Shown: positions 1-10,976, numbered from the stretch's first letter. The stretch: 25,625 bases of DNA from Symsagittifera roscoffensis (GCF_963678635.1 NW_026970661.1:1-25625); one strand, 5' to 3'. Translations and numbers: made by a program. The notes: a model not told the origin generated them from the sequence alone.

Positions 1-1205
1 GGAAAATTTCCAACAAAATCATGTTGTTTTAACAAAATCATGTTGTTTTTAAAAGTTTTCGAATAAATTTAAGACAAAACAATTGTAATTGAAAAGACAA
101 TTTGATGTCGAAATCAACCATATTTCTTTTTATTTCTCTTCAATATTCAAGGCTATTCCACCAGAAACTTAATGGGTACAGTTTATCAATCAGGTTCTGT
201 ATAAGTAAATTGGTGGATGTTGATCGGCACTGTAGGCAAATATCATCTGTATTTGCAAGCATGATTAATGTCTTATTAGGATGTTTCAATATATATTCAT
301 TTGTATAAATTCACAAGTGCAGGCTTCATGTTTGAAAAAAACCATTCAGTTTTGCTCTATTCTTTTGATTAATTCACCAACTACTAAGTTTGTACCAGTT
401 ATCACCTTGAAACATTTTCTGCGTCTGCTTAGACTTTCAGTGTTTGATATGTTTTTACGAAATTAACAGATAACTAATCTCGTATTTTCCAATCAAAACT
501 CAACTACTGATTTAAAATCACTGAATTTGTTGTTTCGGATTTTTAAAAAACTCTCACTTGGTTTTTCATGTGTAATGTTAAGAAACGAGTGTTTATTTTT
601 GCAGATTAAATGCGGGTGTGTAAATGTTCAAAAATGTGTGATATTTTTTAAACTTTGTGTTTTTGCCTGCATGAGTTAATTATCTTTGTATAAACGAAAA
701 TATTTAAATTATACCCTGTTTTCTCAGGAAAAGTCGTGTCATTTCATCTTAATTTTTAATATAATTAAATCGTTTAAAATCTGTGTTTGCTTATAATTAA
801 AATCTTGATTAGGATCGCCTGCAAAAAAATCCTACTCTCTGTTGATAATATTGCAACACGTTTTTTAATTGCGGGTGTCATCATCAATTTTGCTTGATTT
901 TCATCTCTTAAACAAGGCTAGAACTTATATACATGTACTTCATTAGCAGGTTTTAAATTTCTTCTGTTTAATCAGTTTTGTTGATCCTTGATAAGTTAGA
1001 TAATTGCACGTTTCGTCCAAAGTTCACACGTTAAGGTGATGTTACTCAATTAAAAGCAACCATTGTTTGTGATGTTTTGCGACATTGAATTTCAATAAAA
1101 GTAGTACACACTTATCCATCTATCAAATTGAAGTTTCAGAAAATCACTTGTTAATCAGTAATTTTTTCTATTCCATTCATGTCCTAGCCTCAATCGGTAA
1201 AACGA
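1..1205 (+). repeat. Family A repeat, copy A1 (right part, cut by window start)
   Basis: This is the left arm of the first palindrome. It aligns by eye with 18038-18950 and 24740-25625 in the same orientation, and with 1969-3250 and 21240-22200 in the opposite orientation. Landmarks are the GTTTTCGAAT block near 55, the block around 195-260 shared with 13680-13760, and the ACAAGGCTAGAAC block near 914. The right end near 1188-1205 reads GCCTCAATCGGTAAAAC, the same as the terminus of the 18991-21240 units, but then diverges into AT-rich sequence. Two short frames (102-308, 281-466) lie inside it and are not kept in the other copies, so they are not called genes. The copy appears older than A3b and A5. 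Confidence 0.8.
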
Positions 1206-1968
1206 TGTTTTTTTAATGTGGGAATCTAAAATATAATTTTTTAAAAAAATAATAAAACATTTTTTATTATCCTGTATTATTTTTTTTGTGTTATTTTGAG
1301 TATTTTAAGCTTTTACACGATTTTCGTACATGATTTTTATACTTTTTAGATTGAAAAATTTCATTTTAAACTAAATTATATCATTTTTTATTATAGTTTT
1401 CTGTTTTTTTTTTTGATTTTTTTGTTATTATATAATGTGTTTTTATGTTATATTATTTTGTATTATTTTGTTTTATATTATATTATAATGTTTTATGTTA
1501 TATTAAATTATATATGTTATATGATATTATTCTATATGATTTTAATTTCTTTTTTATAAACATCTTTTAAGCTATTCAATTCTATAGTTTTTTTAAACTA
1601 TAATATTTGTATTTTGTTTTATTATATCAAAAATTATTATAATACACTGTATTAAATTGAGGAATGATACAATTTTTTTAAAATAAATCTTTTTTTTAGA
1701 TTATATCATACAATTTTATGTAATATTATTTTATTTTTTTACTTAAAATTATGATATATTATATTTTATTATATTATATTTTATATGACAGTAAATTTTT
1801 TAAAATACATTGTATTATAGTATTTCATTTTAATTTAAATCATTTTTGTACAATGTTATAGATTATATTATATTATCTTTTGGTTCCAACATCTTTTGTA
1901 TCAGTTTCACAACATTATCTTCTTACTATTCTTTTTTAATCTTTTGTATCAGTTTCCAACAATAAAAA
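1206..1968. other. Extremely AT-rich spacer at the centre of palindrome 1
   Basis: The stretch is almost only A and T, with irregular repetition of TATTATATT, TTTTATGTTATATT and poly-T runs. It separates the facing right ends of A1 (+) and A2 (-), so it is the loop of a large inverted repeat. No gene, hairpin of notable length or regular period is visible. Near 1890-1950 a short phrase, CTTTTGTATCAGTTTC, occurs twice. It could be a replication-unstable or matrix-attachment-like AT island, which is inference from composition only. Confidence 0.7.
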
Positions 1969-4920
1969 CACCGTTTCACCCAGTTAGAACAGGACATGAA
2001 TGGGACAAAAAACATTACGGATTGTCAAGTGACTTTTAAAAATATCAATTTGATAGATAAATAATTGTGCACAAAATGTTTGGAAACTCTATGTGTCAGT
2101 TCTTTACGAACATTTTTTGTTTTTAGGAGGATAACAACGTCTTAACAGGTGAATTTCGGGCGAGATGTGCAGTCATCTGATTTATCAAAGATCAACAAAA
2201 ATGACGAAAACTGAAAAAAAATATGTAAGGTCTTGTATATAAGTTCTAGCGTTGTATAGGGGGAGGACTCTCAGCAAAATTGATGGCGGCAACAGCAATA
2301 AAAGCAACATTTTGCAAGGTTAGCAACAGATAATACAATTCTTTTACAGACGTTCCTAAACAAAAACTTTAACATATAAAAAAAACCTAACGAATTTTCT
2401 TTTAAAAAATTTTCTCTCCCATGAAAATAATTCTAAAAAAGGAAAAGATGTGCAGACGCTAATTAAGGTTACACAAACAATATTTTTTCCTGACAAAATG
2501 CGGCCCAATTCACTTCGAGTTTTGAAAGTCATATAAAGATAAACAAACCCATACATGCAAAAACATTAATTTTAGACTTAAAAAACATACGGTTTAAACA
2601 CTTACATTCAATAAGTTTAATAAGTATGGTTGAACACTCGTCTATTAACATTACATATGAAATACCTAGTGAGGTTTAATTAAAAATCCGGATCATCAAA
2701 TTCAATGGAATGATTTATTTGTTGTGTTTTTAATCAGAACGTATGAGATTAGTTGGGTTAGGAAAAGTGTGAGTAGTTTCATAAAAACATACCAGACACT
2801 TAAAGTAATTGTAAGAATAGAAAAACGTTTAAACAAGATATCTCATACAATTTTTAATGTTTGGTGCATTTTTCAGAAATAAAGAGCAAAACAAATTGAG
2901 ATGAAATGTTTTCTACTTAAAGTCGCCATTTTGATGGCATTAGTCTGATCACATAAGTGAAATTTTACAAATAAAAATAAACTGAAGAATACTAAGTAGA
3001 CATTACTCATTTTTGCAAATAAAAATGATGTTTGGTTACAATACCTATCAACATGCACTAATTTTACGTATACAAAACATGATCGATAATCTGTACTCAT
3101 ATAGCATCTGGTGAAACAGTATAGAATATTGAAGAGAAATAAAAAAAATGGATGAATTTTGAGAGCAAATTGTTTTTTCAATTACCTTTATTTATTATAA
3201 ACTGAATAGATTTTTTTGTAAACAACATGCTTTTATTTGTTAATACATTTCAAATACAAGCAAGCCATAAAACATGTAAACATCGAATGTGTAATACAGA
3301 CATACACATAAGTATTTCAATTTGTAGTATCTGTTTTGAGCATAGTAAGGATACAGCACCTAGTAAAATGTTCTAGAAGCCCTTGACAAATTTGGATTTT
3401 AAGCTACAATGAATTCGATTGAATTCAATTTTTGGCTTTATTTCTAGCTACTGTTTCTCTTCTGAATATTTATACCTAGAAATGAACAAATTCACATACC
3501 GATATACACACGCGTAAAAATTGAACACGTAAATAAATACATAAATTCAAGTGTATTCGAACCAGTCTCTTATCAGTCTTTGATTGATATACCCAGTGTA
3601 GTCAAATTGAAAAAGTTTCCCAGCAGATTAACAAATTCCGGTAAAATTATATCATCTTGGAATGTAAATTATTTCTCGTTGAAAATTTTTCAGGTTTTTG
3701 ACTGTTATCTATACCCAGTCGGAAAACTCAATCAACTATGTCAAATTTCTTGTGTCCATTTTAAATTAGACGCTGTATATAAGATACGAATAGCAACACA
3801 AAACTATGTTGTGTTTTCTTACTTGTCCAAGACTGTTCAATTTTCAAAAACAGAAGAACAGTCGATAGAATTGATAGTTTTTAAGATCAAAAGTTAGACA
3901 AAACATTGTTTTGATGATTATACAGAACAAAGCATTACTCAGCTGATTTAAATACAATTATTGATTAGAGTGGTTCTGTTTCCCCCGTTTCAAAAACTTT
4001 TGTTTGAATTAAAAAATTCGTTTGAGTCCGCTCAAGAACTTACTTCTTTTCACAAGACTCGGAGTTTTCCTTTCCTTTTTAGACAACAATTGAAACCAAA
4101 TCATGATGACTGTATAATACTAAATCACTTATTTTCCAAGTAGGTTCCTAAGTTTTTAAAAATTTGGTTTAAGAGCCCATCAGAACTAATGTAATTTTGA
4201 TAATAAAATTTTATATCATCAGTTCAGCGCAAACGGCCAAAACAACGGTAACTAAAGATCCCGGTTTACTCATCTCTTAGTGATTGTGTTTCTCTCTCGT
4301 TGAAATTAATTTAGATCTATCCAGGAAGTCAAGAGGCCCAATTCGGCCTGCGAATTGAGCCATTAGTTTCACCTTGTTACTCTCGTTGCAGATACCAGTC
4401 TAACAGTGAGCCCCTGTTGCATTCGGTAGACAACCGATTTTGGCCAAATGGAAACGCCGCTTGCTCTCAAAACGAAAAAAGTGATCGGAAGTATCAATCT
4501 CTGTTTTACGTGGAGTCAATATAACAATTTGTGTTTTGTGCAGCTTGTTCTAAAATTTGAGTTGAATTCAAATAAAAATTGTTTAGCTGTTTGTTTTGTA
4601 ATCAATTTTATGTTAAACAAAAAAAAACAACCCTTATTCGCTTTTCAATCTTAAAAAAAAAAAATGGTGTTTCTGAAAAAAAAAATAGGATTGATGTCTG
4701 AAAAATGTTCGTTCTAGAAAGTTCATAACACAAAAGACAATGGAGTTGCATAAGTTTGAAAAATTTAAAATTTTCCGAAATCTTTTCTGTACTACTTGAA
4801 AAAATGAGTTGATCATCACAAAGTAATTAACATCAACTTAACAATGTCATGGAAACACACAAAGTGGCAAAAGACAAAAAAAAAATTGAACCATCCAACA
4901 AAAATTTTTCAAGAGTATGT
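1969..4920 (-). repeat. Family A repeat, copy A2 (inverted, diverged)
   Basis: Read on the minus strand this follows the order of A3b and A5. The right end is at 1969-2010, the ACAAGGCTAGAAC-like block near 2240, the AGTTTCATAA block near 2775, the antisense of the 15500-16110 region at 2870-3560, and the antisense of 14400-14950 at 4140-4650. The match to 14100-14230 is weaker at 4820-4920. A faint match to the left terminus may carry the copy to about 5095. It is the most diverged long copy. The 105-codon frame at 3580-3897 sits antisense to the element and is interrupted by a stop in the A3b equivalent, so it is not called a gene. Confidence 0.75.
4320..4440 (-). other. GC-rich hairpin island of family A (A2 copy)
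   Basis: A GC-richer block inside an AT-rich element, homologous in inverted orientation to 14640-14765. It contains AGGCC, a six-base loop and GGCCT at 4334-4349. The AGGCC/GGCCT stem is intact although the loop differs from that of A3b. The shared phrase is CACCTTGTTACT followed by CGTTGCAGATACCAGTCTAA. The function is unknown. Confidence 0.5.
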
Positions 4921-5105
4921 TTCGAAAATTTCCTAACCCTATGTAATCCAATAAGTATCGATTTTTCTTCCGACCACTAAAATAACTTCTCATTACTCAA
5001 GGTTTGATAGTAGTGGACAGTTATTTTGGGAAATCAACATTTATAACACACATTGTTTATCAAAATTTTTTAATTATTCAAAGAGGAAAAAAAACGCTAA
5101 AATTT
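4921..5105. other. Unassigned AT-rich stretch beside the A2 left end
   Basis: There is no convincing gene or tandem period here. The segment 5050-5095 (AAATTTTTTAATTATTCAAA) weakly resembles the reverse complement of the left end of A3b at 13921-13970, so this may be the decayed terminus of A2. Otherwise nothing is visible. Confidence 0.35.
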
Positions 5106-5396
5106 TTAGAAGACTTGGCTGAAAATTGTTAGTTGGCCTTTCTTTGCAACTCTGTCCTCGTGAGGTTGCATTGTGAAAAAATGATGTATGTAGATTTGAT
5201 TGTTTTTGAACATGTTAATATGTAAAACGTAAGAAAAAATTTTGTGTGAACCTTCATATTTATCAAAAAACAAATTCCAATAAACATCTTTTGAGCATGC
5301 GTGTATGTATGCAGGTTGAAATTTCTGTTTGTATTTGTACGTTACTTCTTTATGTGATTGTGCAAGCAAACTTTTTATAACTAGAAGATTAGCCAT
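5106..5396 (-). CDS. Weak candidate ORF, 96 codons, unknown
   Basis: An ATG-to-stop frame on the minus strand in sequence not repeated elsewhere in the window. The translation starts MANLLVIKSLLAQSHKEV and ends MQPHEDRVAKKGQLTIF before its last residues. It has mixed charged and hydrophobic residues and is less homopolymeric than the other short frames here. No domain, signal peptide or transmembrane segment is recognisable, and the middle is rich in Y, H, I and F, as expected of random AT-rich frames. It lies just outside the probable left end of A2. It may be a chance frame, an exon or a gene relic. I do not recognise it. Confidence 0.18.
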   Translation of the reverse strand: MANLLVIKSLLAQSHKEVTYKYKQKFQPAYIHACSKDVYWNLFFDKYEGSHKIFSYVLHINMFKNNQIYIHHFFTMQPHEDRVAKKGQLTIFSQVF

Positions 5397-6800
5397 AGCC
5401 CAAGTTGACTTTTTGTAATATTTCTAGTTTTTCTTGAAAGTTTAATGGATAGCATATATGTACGCATATTTGCTTTGCGTATGTGAGTAGGAAGGACGTA
5501 ATGTAATTATGTGCAGGTGCACATCACTTCACATGCATACGTGTATTAAAGCATATTTGTACAAACAAGTCGTATATATTCCTTTGAGTATTTATACAAT
5601 TATGTATATTAAAATGTTTTATGTAAGTAAGAAGTCTTGACTGCGTGTTCGCTTGACTGAGTGAAGTTTTGTAAAAAAAAATTCGTAATAATGTATGTTC
5701 TTAAATCTAAAAGTAATTAAAACCTTGCTTGTTTGTAAAATTGTACGAATTTATGATTGAAGTCTTATGTCTGTGTCATGAGTAGTTGCGTGCTTGTAAA
5801 TGAACGATCCATGTCCGCTTGTATGCAAGTACTCATGCATGTTCGTTTATCATATGAAAGGCGTGCATACATGATTGTATGTATGTACGTATGGCTCCCA
5901 GTCTGTAATTCTTGATTCTTTTTGTCGGAACGATTGTATATATTCGTCTTGAAAGTGCAAATTGAAATCATGGTGGTTTCTGTGTTTACATTTGGTTGTA
6001 TATTATTGGTCAGTATAAACATTAATTAATTTTGCCTTTGTTTAAATAAATCTTCGTATAATTGATTGTATGTTCAAAAGTATGAAAAGAGTATTTAAAA
6101 AATGTTTTTTCTGCTTTTATGTATTCACTTACTTCTTTAGTATAAATTGTAGTTTGTTTGCACTCTAGTTATGTAAATGTAAATGCATTTTGTATGAATA
6201 TCAAAAAATTTGTATATATGTCGGTATCTATTAGTGTAGTGATGTATTTCTGTATGTATGAATGTTTGCTTGTATGTATGTTTGTATGTATGTTGGTAGG
6301 AAGGTAGGTGTGTCTATATTTATGTAGGTATGTTTAAATCTTTGTATTTTTATTTGTATGAATGCTTTTAGGAAAGACTTTTCATGTGTATATTTGCACG
6401 TATGTATGTATAAACCTATCTATTTAGTTAGATTTGTATGTATGTGTTTTTGTATGTATGTTTATATAATTGTCTTTAAGTAATGACTTTTTATTTGAAT
6501 GTTCTAATGTATAAGTGTGTATATCAGCATGTATGTATGTACGTATTTATTATGTGCCTATATTTGTTTTAGTATGTAAACTTGTCTGAACTTGTTAATG
6601 TAAGTATTTATTCGTACATGTACTATATTTTGTAGATATACGTGTAAGTTTGCAATCTATACAAAAGTGTATACGTTTTTTTATTGTTAACAAGTTTGTA
6701 ACTTTGTATGTTTTGTAGGTGTATGCTTGTTTGAGTATATGTGTAATCGTTTATTGTCTTTTCTTTGAAAGTATATGTGTAAGCAATATATACCCTTTTT
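5397..6800. repeat. Degenerate TATG/TTTG simple-sequence tract
   Basis: About 1.4 kb dominated by imperfect GTAT, ATGT and TTTG words. Runs such as TGTATGTATG recur, densest at 6240-6330, 6395-6445 and 6525-6560. There is no longer fixed period. Minus-strand frames at 5765-6022, 6623-6859 and 6687-6887 are by-products, giving poly-Y/T/I/H translations such as YTYIYK. No gene is supported. It looks like an old, interrupted tetranucleotide microsatellite. Confidence 0.75.
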
Positions 6801-7014
6801 ATCTTTCTTAGAATATTCTTCAAAAACACACCAATTAAAATCAGTGTTTTTCTTTTCAATTTTGTATTTGCAAAACAATTTGTTCAAATTGTTTTCTGCA
6901 AAATATGTGATCTTTCATGAGTTCTAAGTAAGAACATTACTATTCGAAAAAGTGACATAAGCAGCATATATTCTAATTTACTTTTAACTGCAGTCAATGA
7001 TCACACAAATTTAA

Positions 7015-7287
7015 CTGAAATTGCAACAGGAAAGCTCAGTTTTTGTTTTTCACAAAAAAACTTGTCGATGGAAGAATCAAATAGCAAGTTCAATTGGCAA
7101 AAGCAAAGGGTTCAAAGTGTTTGAAGAACTGTTGGTAAAAGAGCGAATGATATCGAAAACCAATTTTTCAGATGTAATTTATGGTATATTGAGAAGAATC
7201 GATTACTATTCAGATGAACGAGATCGATATAAGAATGGTGGAAAGACGGTATGCGAGCCAAGGTTAACTGGCTGGTATTGTTTTTGA
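7015..7287 (+). CDS. Candidate exon or gene relic, about 90 codons, unknown
   Basis: The frame is open from CTG at 7015 (or TTG at 7021) to a stop at 7285-7287, without an ATG near its start. The region is less AT-rich than its flanks. Its translation is the most protein-like in the window: charged and polar residues are well mixed, with phrases such as GKSKGFKVFEELLVKERM and ILRRIDYYSDERDRYKNGG. It is not repeated in the window. The absent ATG, the AG at 6992-6993 after a pyrimidine-rich stretch, and possible donor GT sites near 7248 and 7264 would suit an internal exon, but none of this is proven. No family is recognised. Chance or a decayed gene remain possible. Confidence 0.3.
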   Translation: MKLQQESSVFVFHKKTCRWKNQIASSIGKSKGFKVFEELLVKERMISKTNFSDVIYGILRRIDYYSDERDRYKNGGKTVCEPRLTGWYCF

Positions 7288-7321
7288 AAGGATGTTTGAA
7301 TTACAATTTAAATAATTTTAA

Positions 7322-7534
7322 ATGGTTTCTGTTCTAAAAATCATAAATTTGCATCAATTTTACAAACCGAAAGAAGTGAAGCAATTGTGTAATCAGATAA
7401 ACAGTCGGTATACACTTTTTTTTATTTTCAAGACTTCATTTGTTGATAAATTTTTTTATGATGATGGCAATTGTATAGCAATTATTTCTACATCGAGGCT
7501 CAAAAGCTCAATTCCTCAAAGTAAAAATTCATAA
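7322..7534 (+). CDS. Weak candidate ORF, 70 codons, unknown
   Basis: An ATG-to-stop frame 34 bases after the stop of the 7015-7287 frame and in a different phase. The translation includes FYKPKEVKQLCNQINSRY and a C-terminal half with DDGNCIAIIS. Its composition is moderately protein-like. It could be the frameshifted continuation of the upstream candidate, a separate exon or chance. No domain is recognised and there is no second copy in the window. Confidence 0.17.
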   Translation: MVSVLKIINLHQFYKPKEVKQLCNQINSRYTLFFIFKTSFVDKFFYDDGNCIAIISTSRLKSSIPQSKNS

Positions 7535-7860
7535 CATAATCAGTACAAGGAATCATAACAAAGTTTATATTCGTAAATTAAATTTATATTTGTTAGACGT
7601 TACACAACTTAATTGACGTTCATAGAAATGTATTAAAAGTACAAAATGGCTTTTACACCATTTCGGAAACTACTGTAGTCAAAATGGTGTGAGAACATTG
7701 CTCAGTGTGAAACAGCTGTCATCCTGGTGAAAACCAAAGAGTGAGGTAGTATTTTGATGAAAAATTTTGACTTTTTATCTTGAAAAATCAAACAACTAAA
7801 GGTTTTTCAATAACAAAACTTGTTGAAACAGAACATAAATATCGATAAAAAAAGAGAGGG
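7535..7860. other. Unique flank of the 776-bp array, with one hairpin
   Basis: No gene is seen. A perfect 9-bp inverted repeat, ACACCATTT at 7655-7663 and AAATGGTGT at 7682-7690, encloses an 18-base loop. The first satellite unit starts abruptly at 7861 after an A- and G-rich stretch. Confidence 0.5.
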
Positions 7861-8647
7861 TATGACATGATGCTAACTGTTTTCATCCAGCATGAATAGG
7901 AAAGCTCGGATCACCTCAAACTTATTTTGAAAGAAAGGTCGAACTTTTAATAACCTAGTAAGCTGTACATGAACAACCATATACTTCGGTCAAAAAAAAC
8001 CGTATAAAATAGTATAAACCGTATATAAAGTGTGAGCAGGGAAACAGTCAAAAGACCAGATTTTTACTTATAAAATTATTTGTTGAGTTTGTTGAGCAAA
8101 GGGTTAACCTATGATAATAGTTTATAGCGCTTCAAACTTTTAAATAAAAAGCTCTAGCTAAAACGAATTTGACATTAACAATTACAACCTATTGAGAACA
8201 ATCTGCCAGGTTGTTGCCTCAAACTAAAGTATTACTTAATTGCATATTTATTTTTTAGTTGAAAAAATCAAAAAAATTTGGATGCTCCAAGTATAAAACC
8301 CAAAAATGTATCTAGTTTTGAGTTTGTATTCAAATCTTGTTTAAGTTTGTATTCCAGCTTTCCCGATTAGGGTTTTGGTCTAAATCGATTAACTGCGCTC
8401 CTTAAAAGTCGCAAAAAAACTTTCAAATTCTTCATTCGATATTATTCTGGTTTTGTCGTCTTTATTTACACATAAACAACAGTTTTCTACCTGTTTTCAG
8501 GTCTGCTTCGATGAATGTTTTCAAAAAATCAAATTACAATTAAAAATTTAAAAAACCTACTATAGGTTTTCAAGACGCCTGCAGAACTGTTTCCTTTTTT
8601 AGAGAAATAGTGGTGTATGCAAAGCTTAGAAATGGCTGTTGCGAAAG
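7861..8647 (+). repeat. Satellite unit 1 (787 bp)
   Basis: The longest and most divergent unit. It starts TATGACATG and has CCAGCATG where the others have CCTGCATG. It carries an extra AGTATAAACCGTATATAAAG-like insertion near 8015-8030, and the open frame seen in units 2-6 is stopped early here. Edge units of arrays commonly diverge more, which fits. Confidence 0.9.
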
Positions 8648-8657
8648 TATAACATGA
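8511..8657 (+). pseudogene. Satellite-borne 48-codon frame, broken copy in unit 1
   Basis: The same position as the open frames of units 2-6. It begins with ATG at 8511, but a T-to-A change turns a leucine codon into TAA at 8541-8543, leaving ten codons. The lengths match, so the break is a substitution and not a frameshift. Confidence 0.4.
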
Positions 8658-9423
8658 TGCACACTGTTTTCATCCTGCATGAATAGGAAAGCTCGGATCA
8701 CCTCAAACTTATTTTGAAAGAAAGGTCGTACTTTTAATAACCTAGTAAGCTGTACATGAACAACCATATACTTCGGTCAAAAAAAAACACCGTATAAAAT
8801 AGGACAATGTGTGAGAAGGGAAACAGTCAAAAGACCAGATTGTTACTTATAAAATTAATTGTTGAGTTTGTTGAGCAAAGGGTTAACCTATGATAATAGT
8901 TTATAGCGCTTCAAACTTTTAAATAAAAAGCTCTAGCTAAAGTGAATTTGACATTAACAATTACAACCTATTGAGAACAATCTGCCAGGTTGTTGCCTCA
9001 AACTAAAGTATTACTTAATTGCATATTTATTTTCTAGTTGAAAAAAGAAAAAATTTGGATGCTCCAAGTATAACACCCAAAAATGTATCTAGTTTTGAGT
9101 TTGTATTCAAATCTTGTTTAAGTTTGTATGCCAGCTTTCCAGATTGGGTTTTGGTCTAAATCGATTAACTGCGCTCCTTAAAAGTCGCAAAAAAAATTTC
9201 AAATTCTTTATTCGATAGTATTCTGGTTTTGTCGTCTTTATTTACTTATAAACAACAGTTTTCTACCTGTTTTCAGGTCTGCTTCGATGAATGTTTTCAA
9301 AAATTTTAATTGCAATTTAAAATTTAAAAAACCTACTGTAGGTTTTCAAGACGCCTGCAGAACTGTTTCCTTTTTTAGAGAAACAGTGGTGTATGCAAAG
9401 CTTAGAAATGGCTGTTGCGAAAG
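8648..9423 (+). repeat. Satellite unit 2 (776 bp)
   Basis: A full-length unit. A substitution near 8661 (GCACACTG for GCTAACTG) removes a minus-strand stop and lengthens a minus-strand frame at 8570-8767. That frame is specific to this copy and is not called a gene. The AAAACCTAC/GTAGGTTTT stem is one base pair longer here than in the other units. Confidence 0.9.
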
Positions 9424-9433
9424 TATAACATGA
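9287..9433 (+). CDS. Satellite-borne 48-codon frame, unit 2
   Basis: ATG to TGA, 48 residues, containing KKPTVGFQDACRTVSFF and ending RNGCCESIT. The frame is open farther upstream, about 44 codons without ATG, back to a TAA after CGCTCCT. The ATG lies 11 bases after CTGTTTTCAG, which resembles a 3' splice site, so an exon-like origin is possible. No family is recognised. The frame crosses the unit boundary, ending inside the start of the next unit. It may be chance carried by a recent amplification. Confidence 0.2.
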   Translation: MNVFKNFNCNLKFKKPTVGFQDACRTVSFFRETVVYAKLRNGCCESIT

Positions 9434-10200
9434 TGCTAACTGTTTTCATCCTGCATGAATAGGAAAGCTCGGATCACCTCAAACTTATTTCGAAAGAAAG
9501 GTCGAACTTTTAATAACCTAGTAAGCTGTACATGAACAACCATATACTTCGGTCAAAAAAAAACACCGCATAAAATAGGACAATAGTGTGAGCAGGGAAA
9601 CAGTCAAAAGAACAGATTTTTACTTATAAAATTAAGTGTTGAGTTTGTTGAGCAAAGGGTTAACCTATGATAATAGTTTATAGCGCTTCAAACTTTTAAA
9701 TAAAAAGCTCTAGCTAAAGTGAAATTGACATTAACAATTACAACCTATTGAGAACAATCTGCCAGGTTGTTGCCTCAAACTAAAGTATTACTTATTTGCA
9801 TATTTATTTTTTAGTTGAAAAAAGAAAAAATTTGGATGCTCCAAGTATAACACCCAAAAATGTATCTAGTTTTGAGTTTGTATTCAAATCTTGTTTAAGT
9901 TTGTATGCCAGCTTTCCCGATTGGGTTTTGGTCTAAATGGATTAACTGCGCTCCATAAAAGTCGCAAAAAAATTTTCAAATTCTTTATTCGATAGTATTC
10001 TGGTTTTGTCGTCTTTATTTACACATAAACAACAGTTTTCTACCTGTTTTCAGGTCTGCTTCGATGAATGTTTTCAAAAATTCTAATTGCAATTTAAAAT
10101 TTAAAAAACCTACTATAGGTTTTCAAGACGCCTGCAGAACTGTTTCCTTTTTTAGAGAAATAGTGGTGTATGCAAAGCTTAGAAATGGCTGTTGCGAAAG
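9424..10200 (+). repeat. Satellite unit 3 (777 bp)
   Basis: A full-length unit near the consensus. Private differences include CTAAATGGATTAAC for CTAAATCGATTAAC near 9935 and CTCCATAAAAG for CTCCTTAAAAG near 9955. Confidence 0.9.
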
Positions 10201-10210
10201 TATAACATGA
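10064..10210 (+). CDS. Satellite-borne 48-codon frame, unit 3
   Basis: An intact copy of the frame described for unit 2, with isoleucine for valine in KKPTIGFQDACRT and REIVVYAKL for RETVVYAKL. It has the same splice-acceptor-like tract upstream and the same TGA in the next unit. Confidence 0.2.
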   Translation: MNVFKNSNCNLKFKKPTIGFQDACRTVSFFREIVVYAKLRNGCCESIT

Positions 10211-10976
10211 TGCTAACTGTTTTCATCCTGCATGAATAGGAAAGCTCGGATCACCTCAAACTTATTTTGAAAGAAAGGTCGAACTTTTAATAACCTAGTA
10301 AGCTGTACATGAACAACCATATACTTCGGTCAAAAAAAAACACCGTATAAAATAGGAGAAAAGTGTGAGCAGGGAAACAGTTAAAAGACCAGATTTTTAC
10401 TTATAAAATTAATTTTTGAGTTTGTTGAGCAAAGGGTTAACCTATGATAATAGTTTATAGCGCTTCAAACTTTTAAATAAAAAGCTCTAGCTAAAGCGAA
10501 TTTGACATTAACAATTACAACCTATTGAAAACAATCTGCCAGGTTGTTGCCTCAAACTAAAGTATTACTTAATTGCATATTTATTTTTTAGTTGAAAAAA
10601 TAAAAAATTTGGATGCTCCAAGTATACACCCAAAAATGTATCTAGTTTTGAGTTTGTATTCAAATCTTGTTTAAGTTTGTATTCCAGCTTTCCCGATTGG
10701 GTTTTGGTCTAAATCGATTAACTGCGCTCCTTAAAAGTCGCAAAAAAATTTTCAAATTCTTCATTCGATAGTATTCTGGTTTTGTCGTCTTTATTTACAC
10801 ATAAACAACAGTTTTCTACCTGTTTTCAGGTCTGCTTCGATGAATGTTTTCAAAAATTCTAATTGCAATTTAAAAATTAAAAAACCCACCATAGGTTTTC
10901 AAGACGCCTGCAGAACTGTTTACTTTTTTAGAGAAAAAGTGGTGTATGCAAAGCTTAGAAATGGCTGTTGCGAAAG
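10201..10976 (+). repeat. Satellite unit 4 (776 bp)
   Basis: A full-length unit. Its small hairpin is disrupted (AAAACCCACCATAGGTTTT), while the overlapping open frame remains intact with conservative amino acid changes. Confidence 0.9.

Noticed and set aside
3580-3897. 105-codon frame in A2, the longest in the window
   Set aside because: It is antisense within family A, and the A3b equivalent has an early stop. No protein-like pattern is kept between copies.
4205-4260. Hammerhead ribozyme core (CTGATGA on the minus strand)
   Set aside because: The GAAA part and stems are missing, and the CTGATGA word is not conserved in the A3b and A5 copies.
6623-6887. Minus-strand frames with YTYIYK-like translations
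   Set aside because: They are by-products of the TATG simple-sequence tract.
8570-8767. 65-codon minus-strand frame in the 776-bp satellite
   Set aside because: It is open only because of a substitution specific to unit 2; the other units have a TAG in frame.
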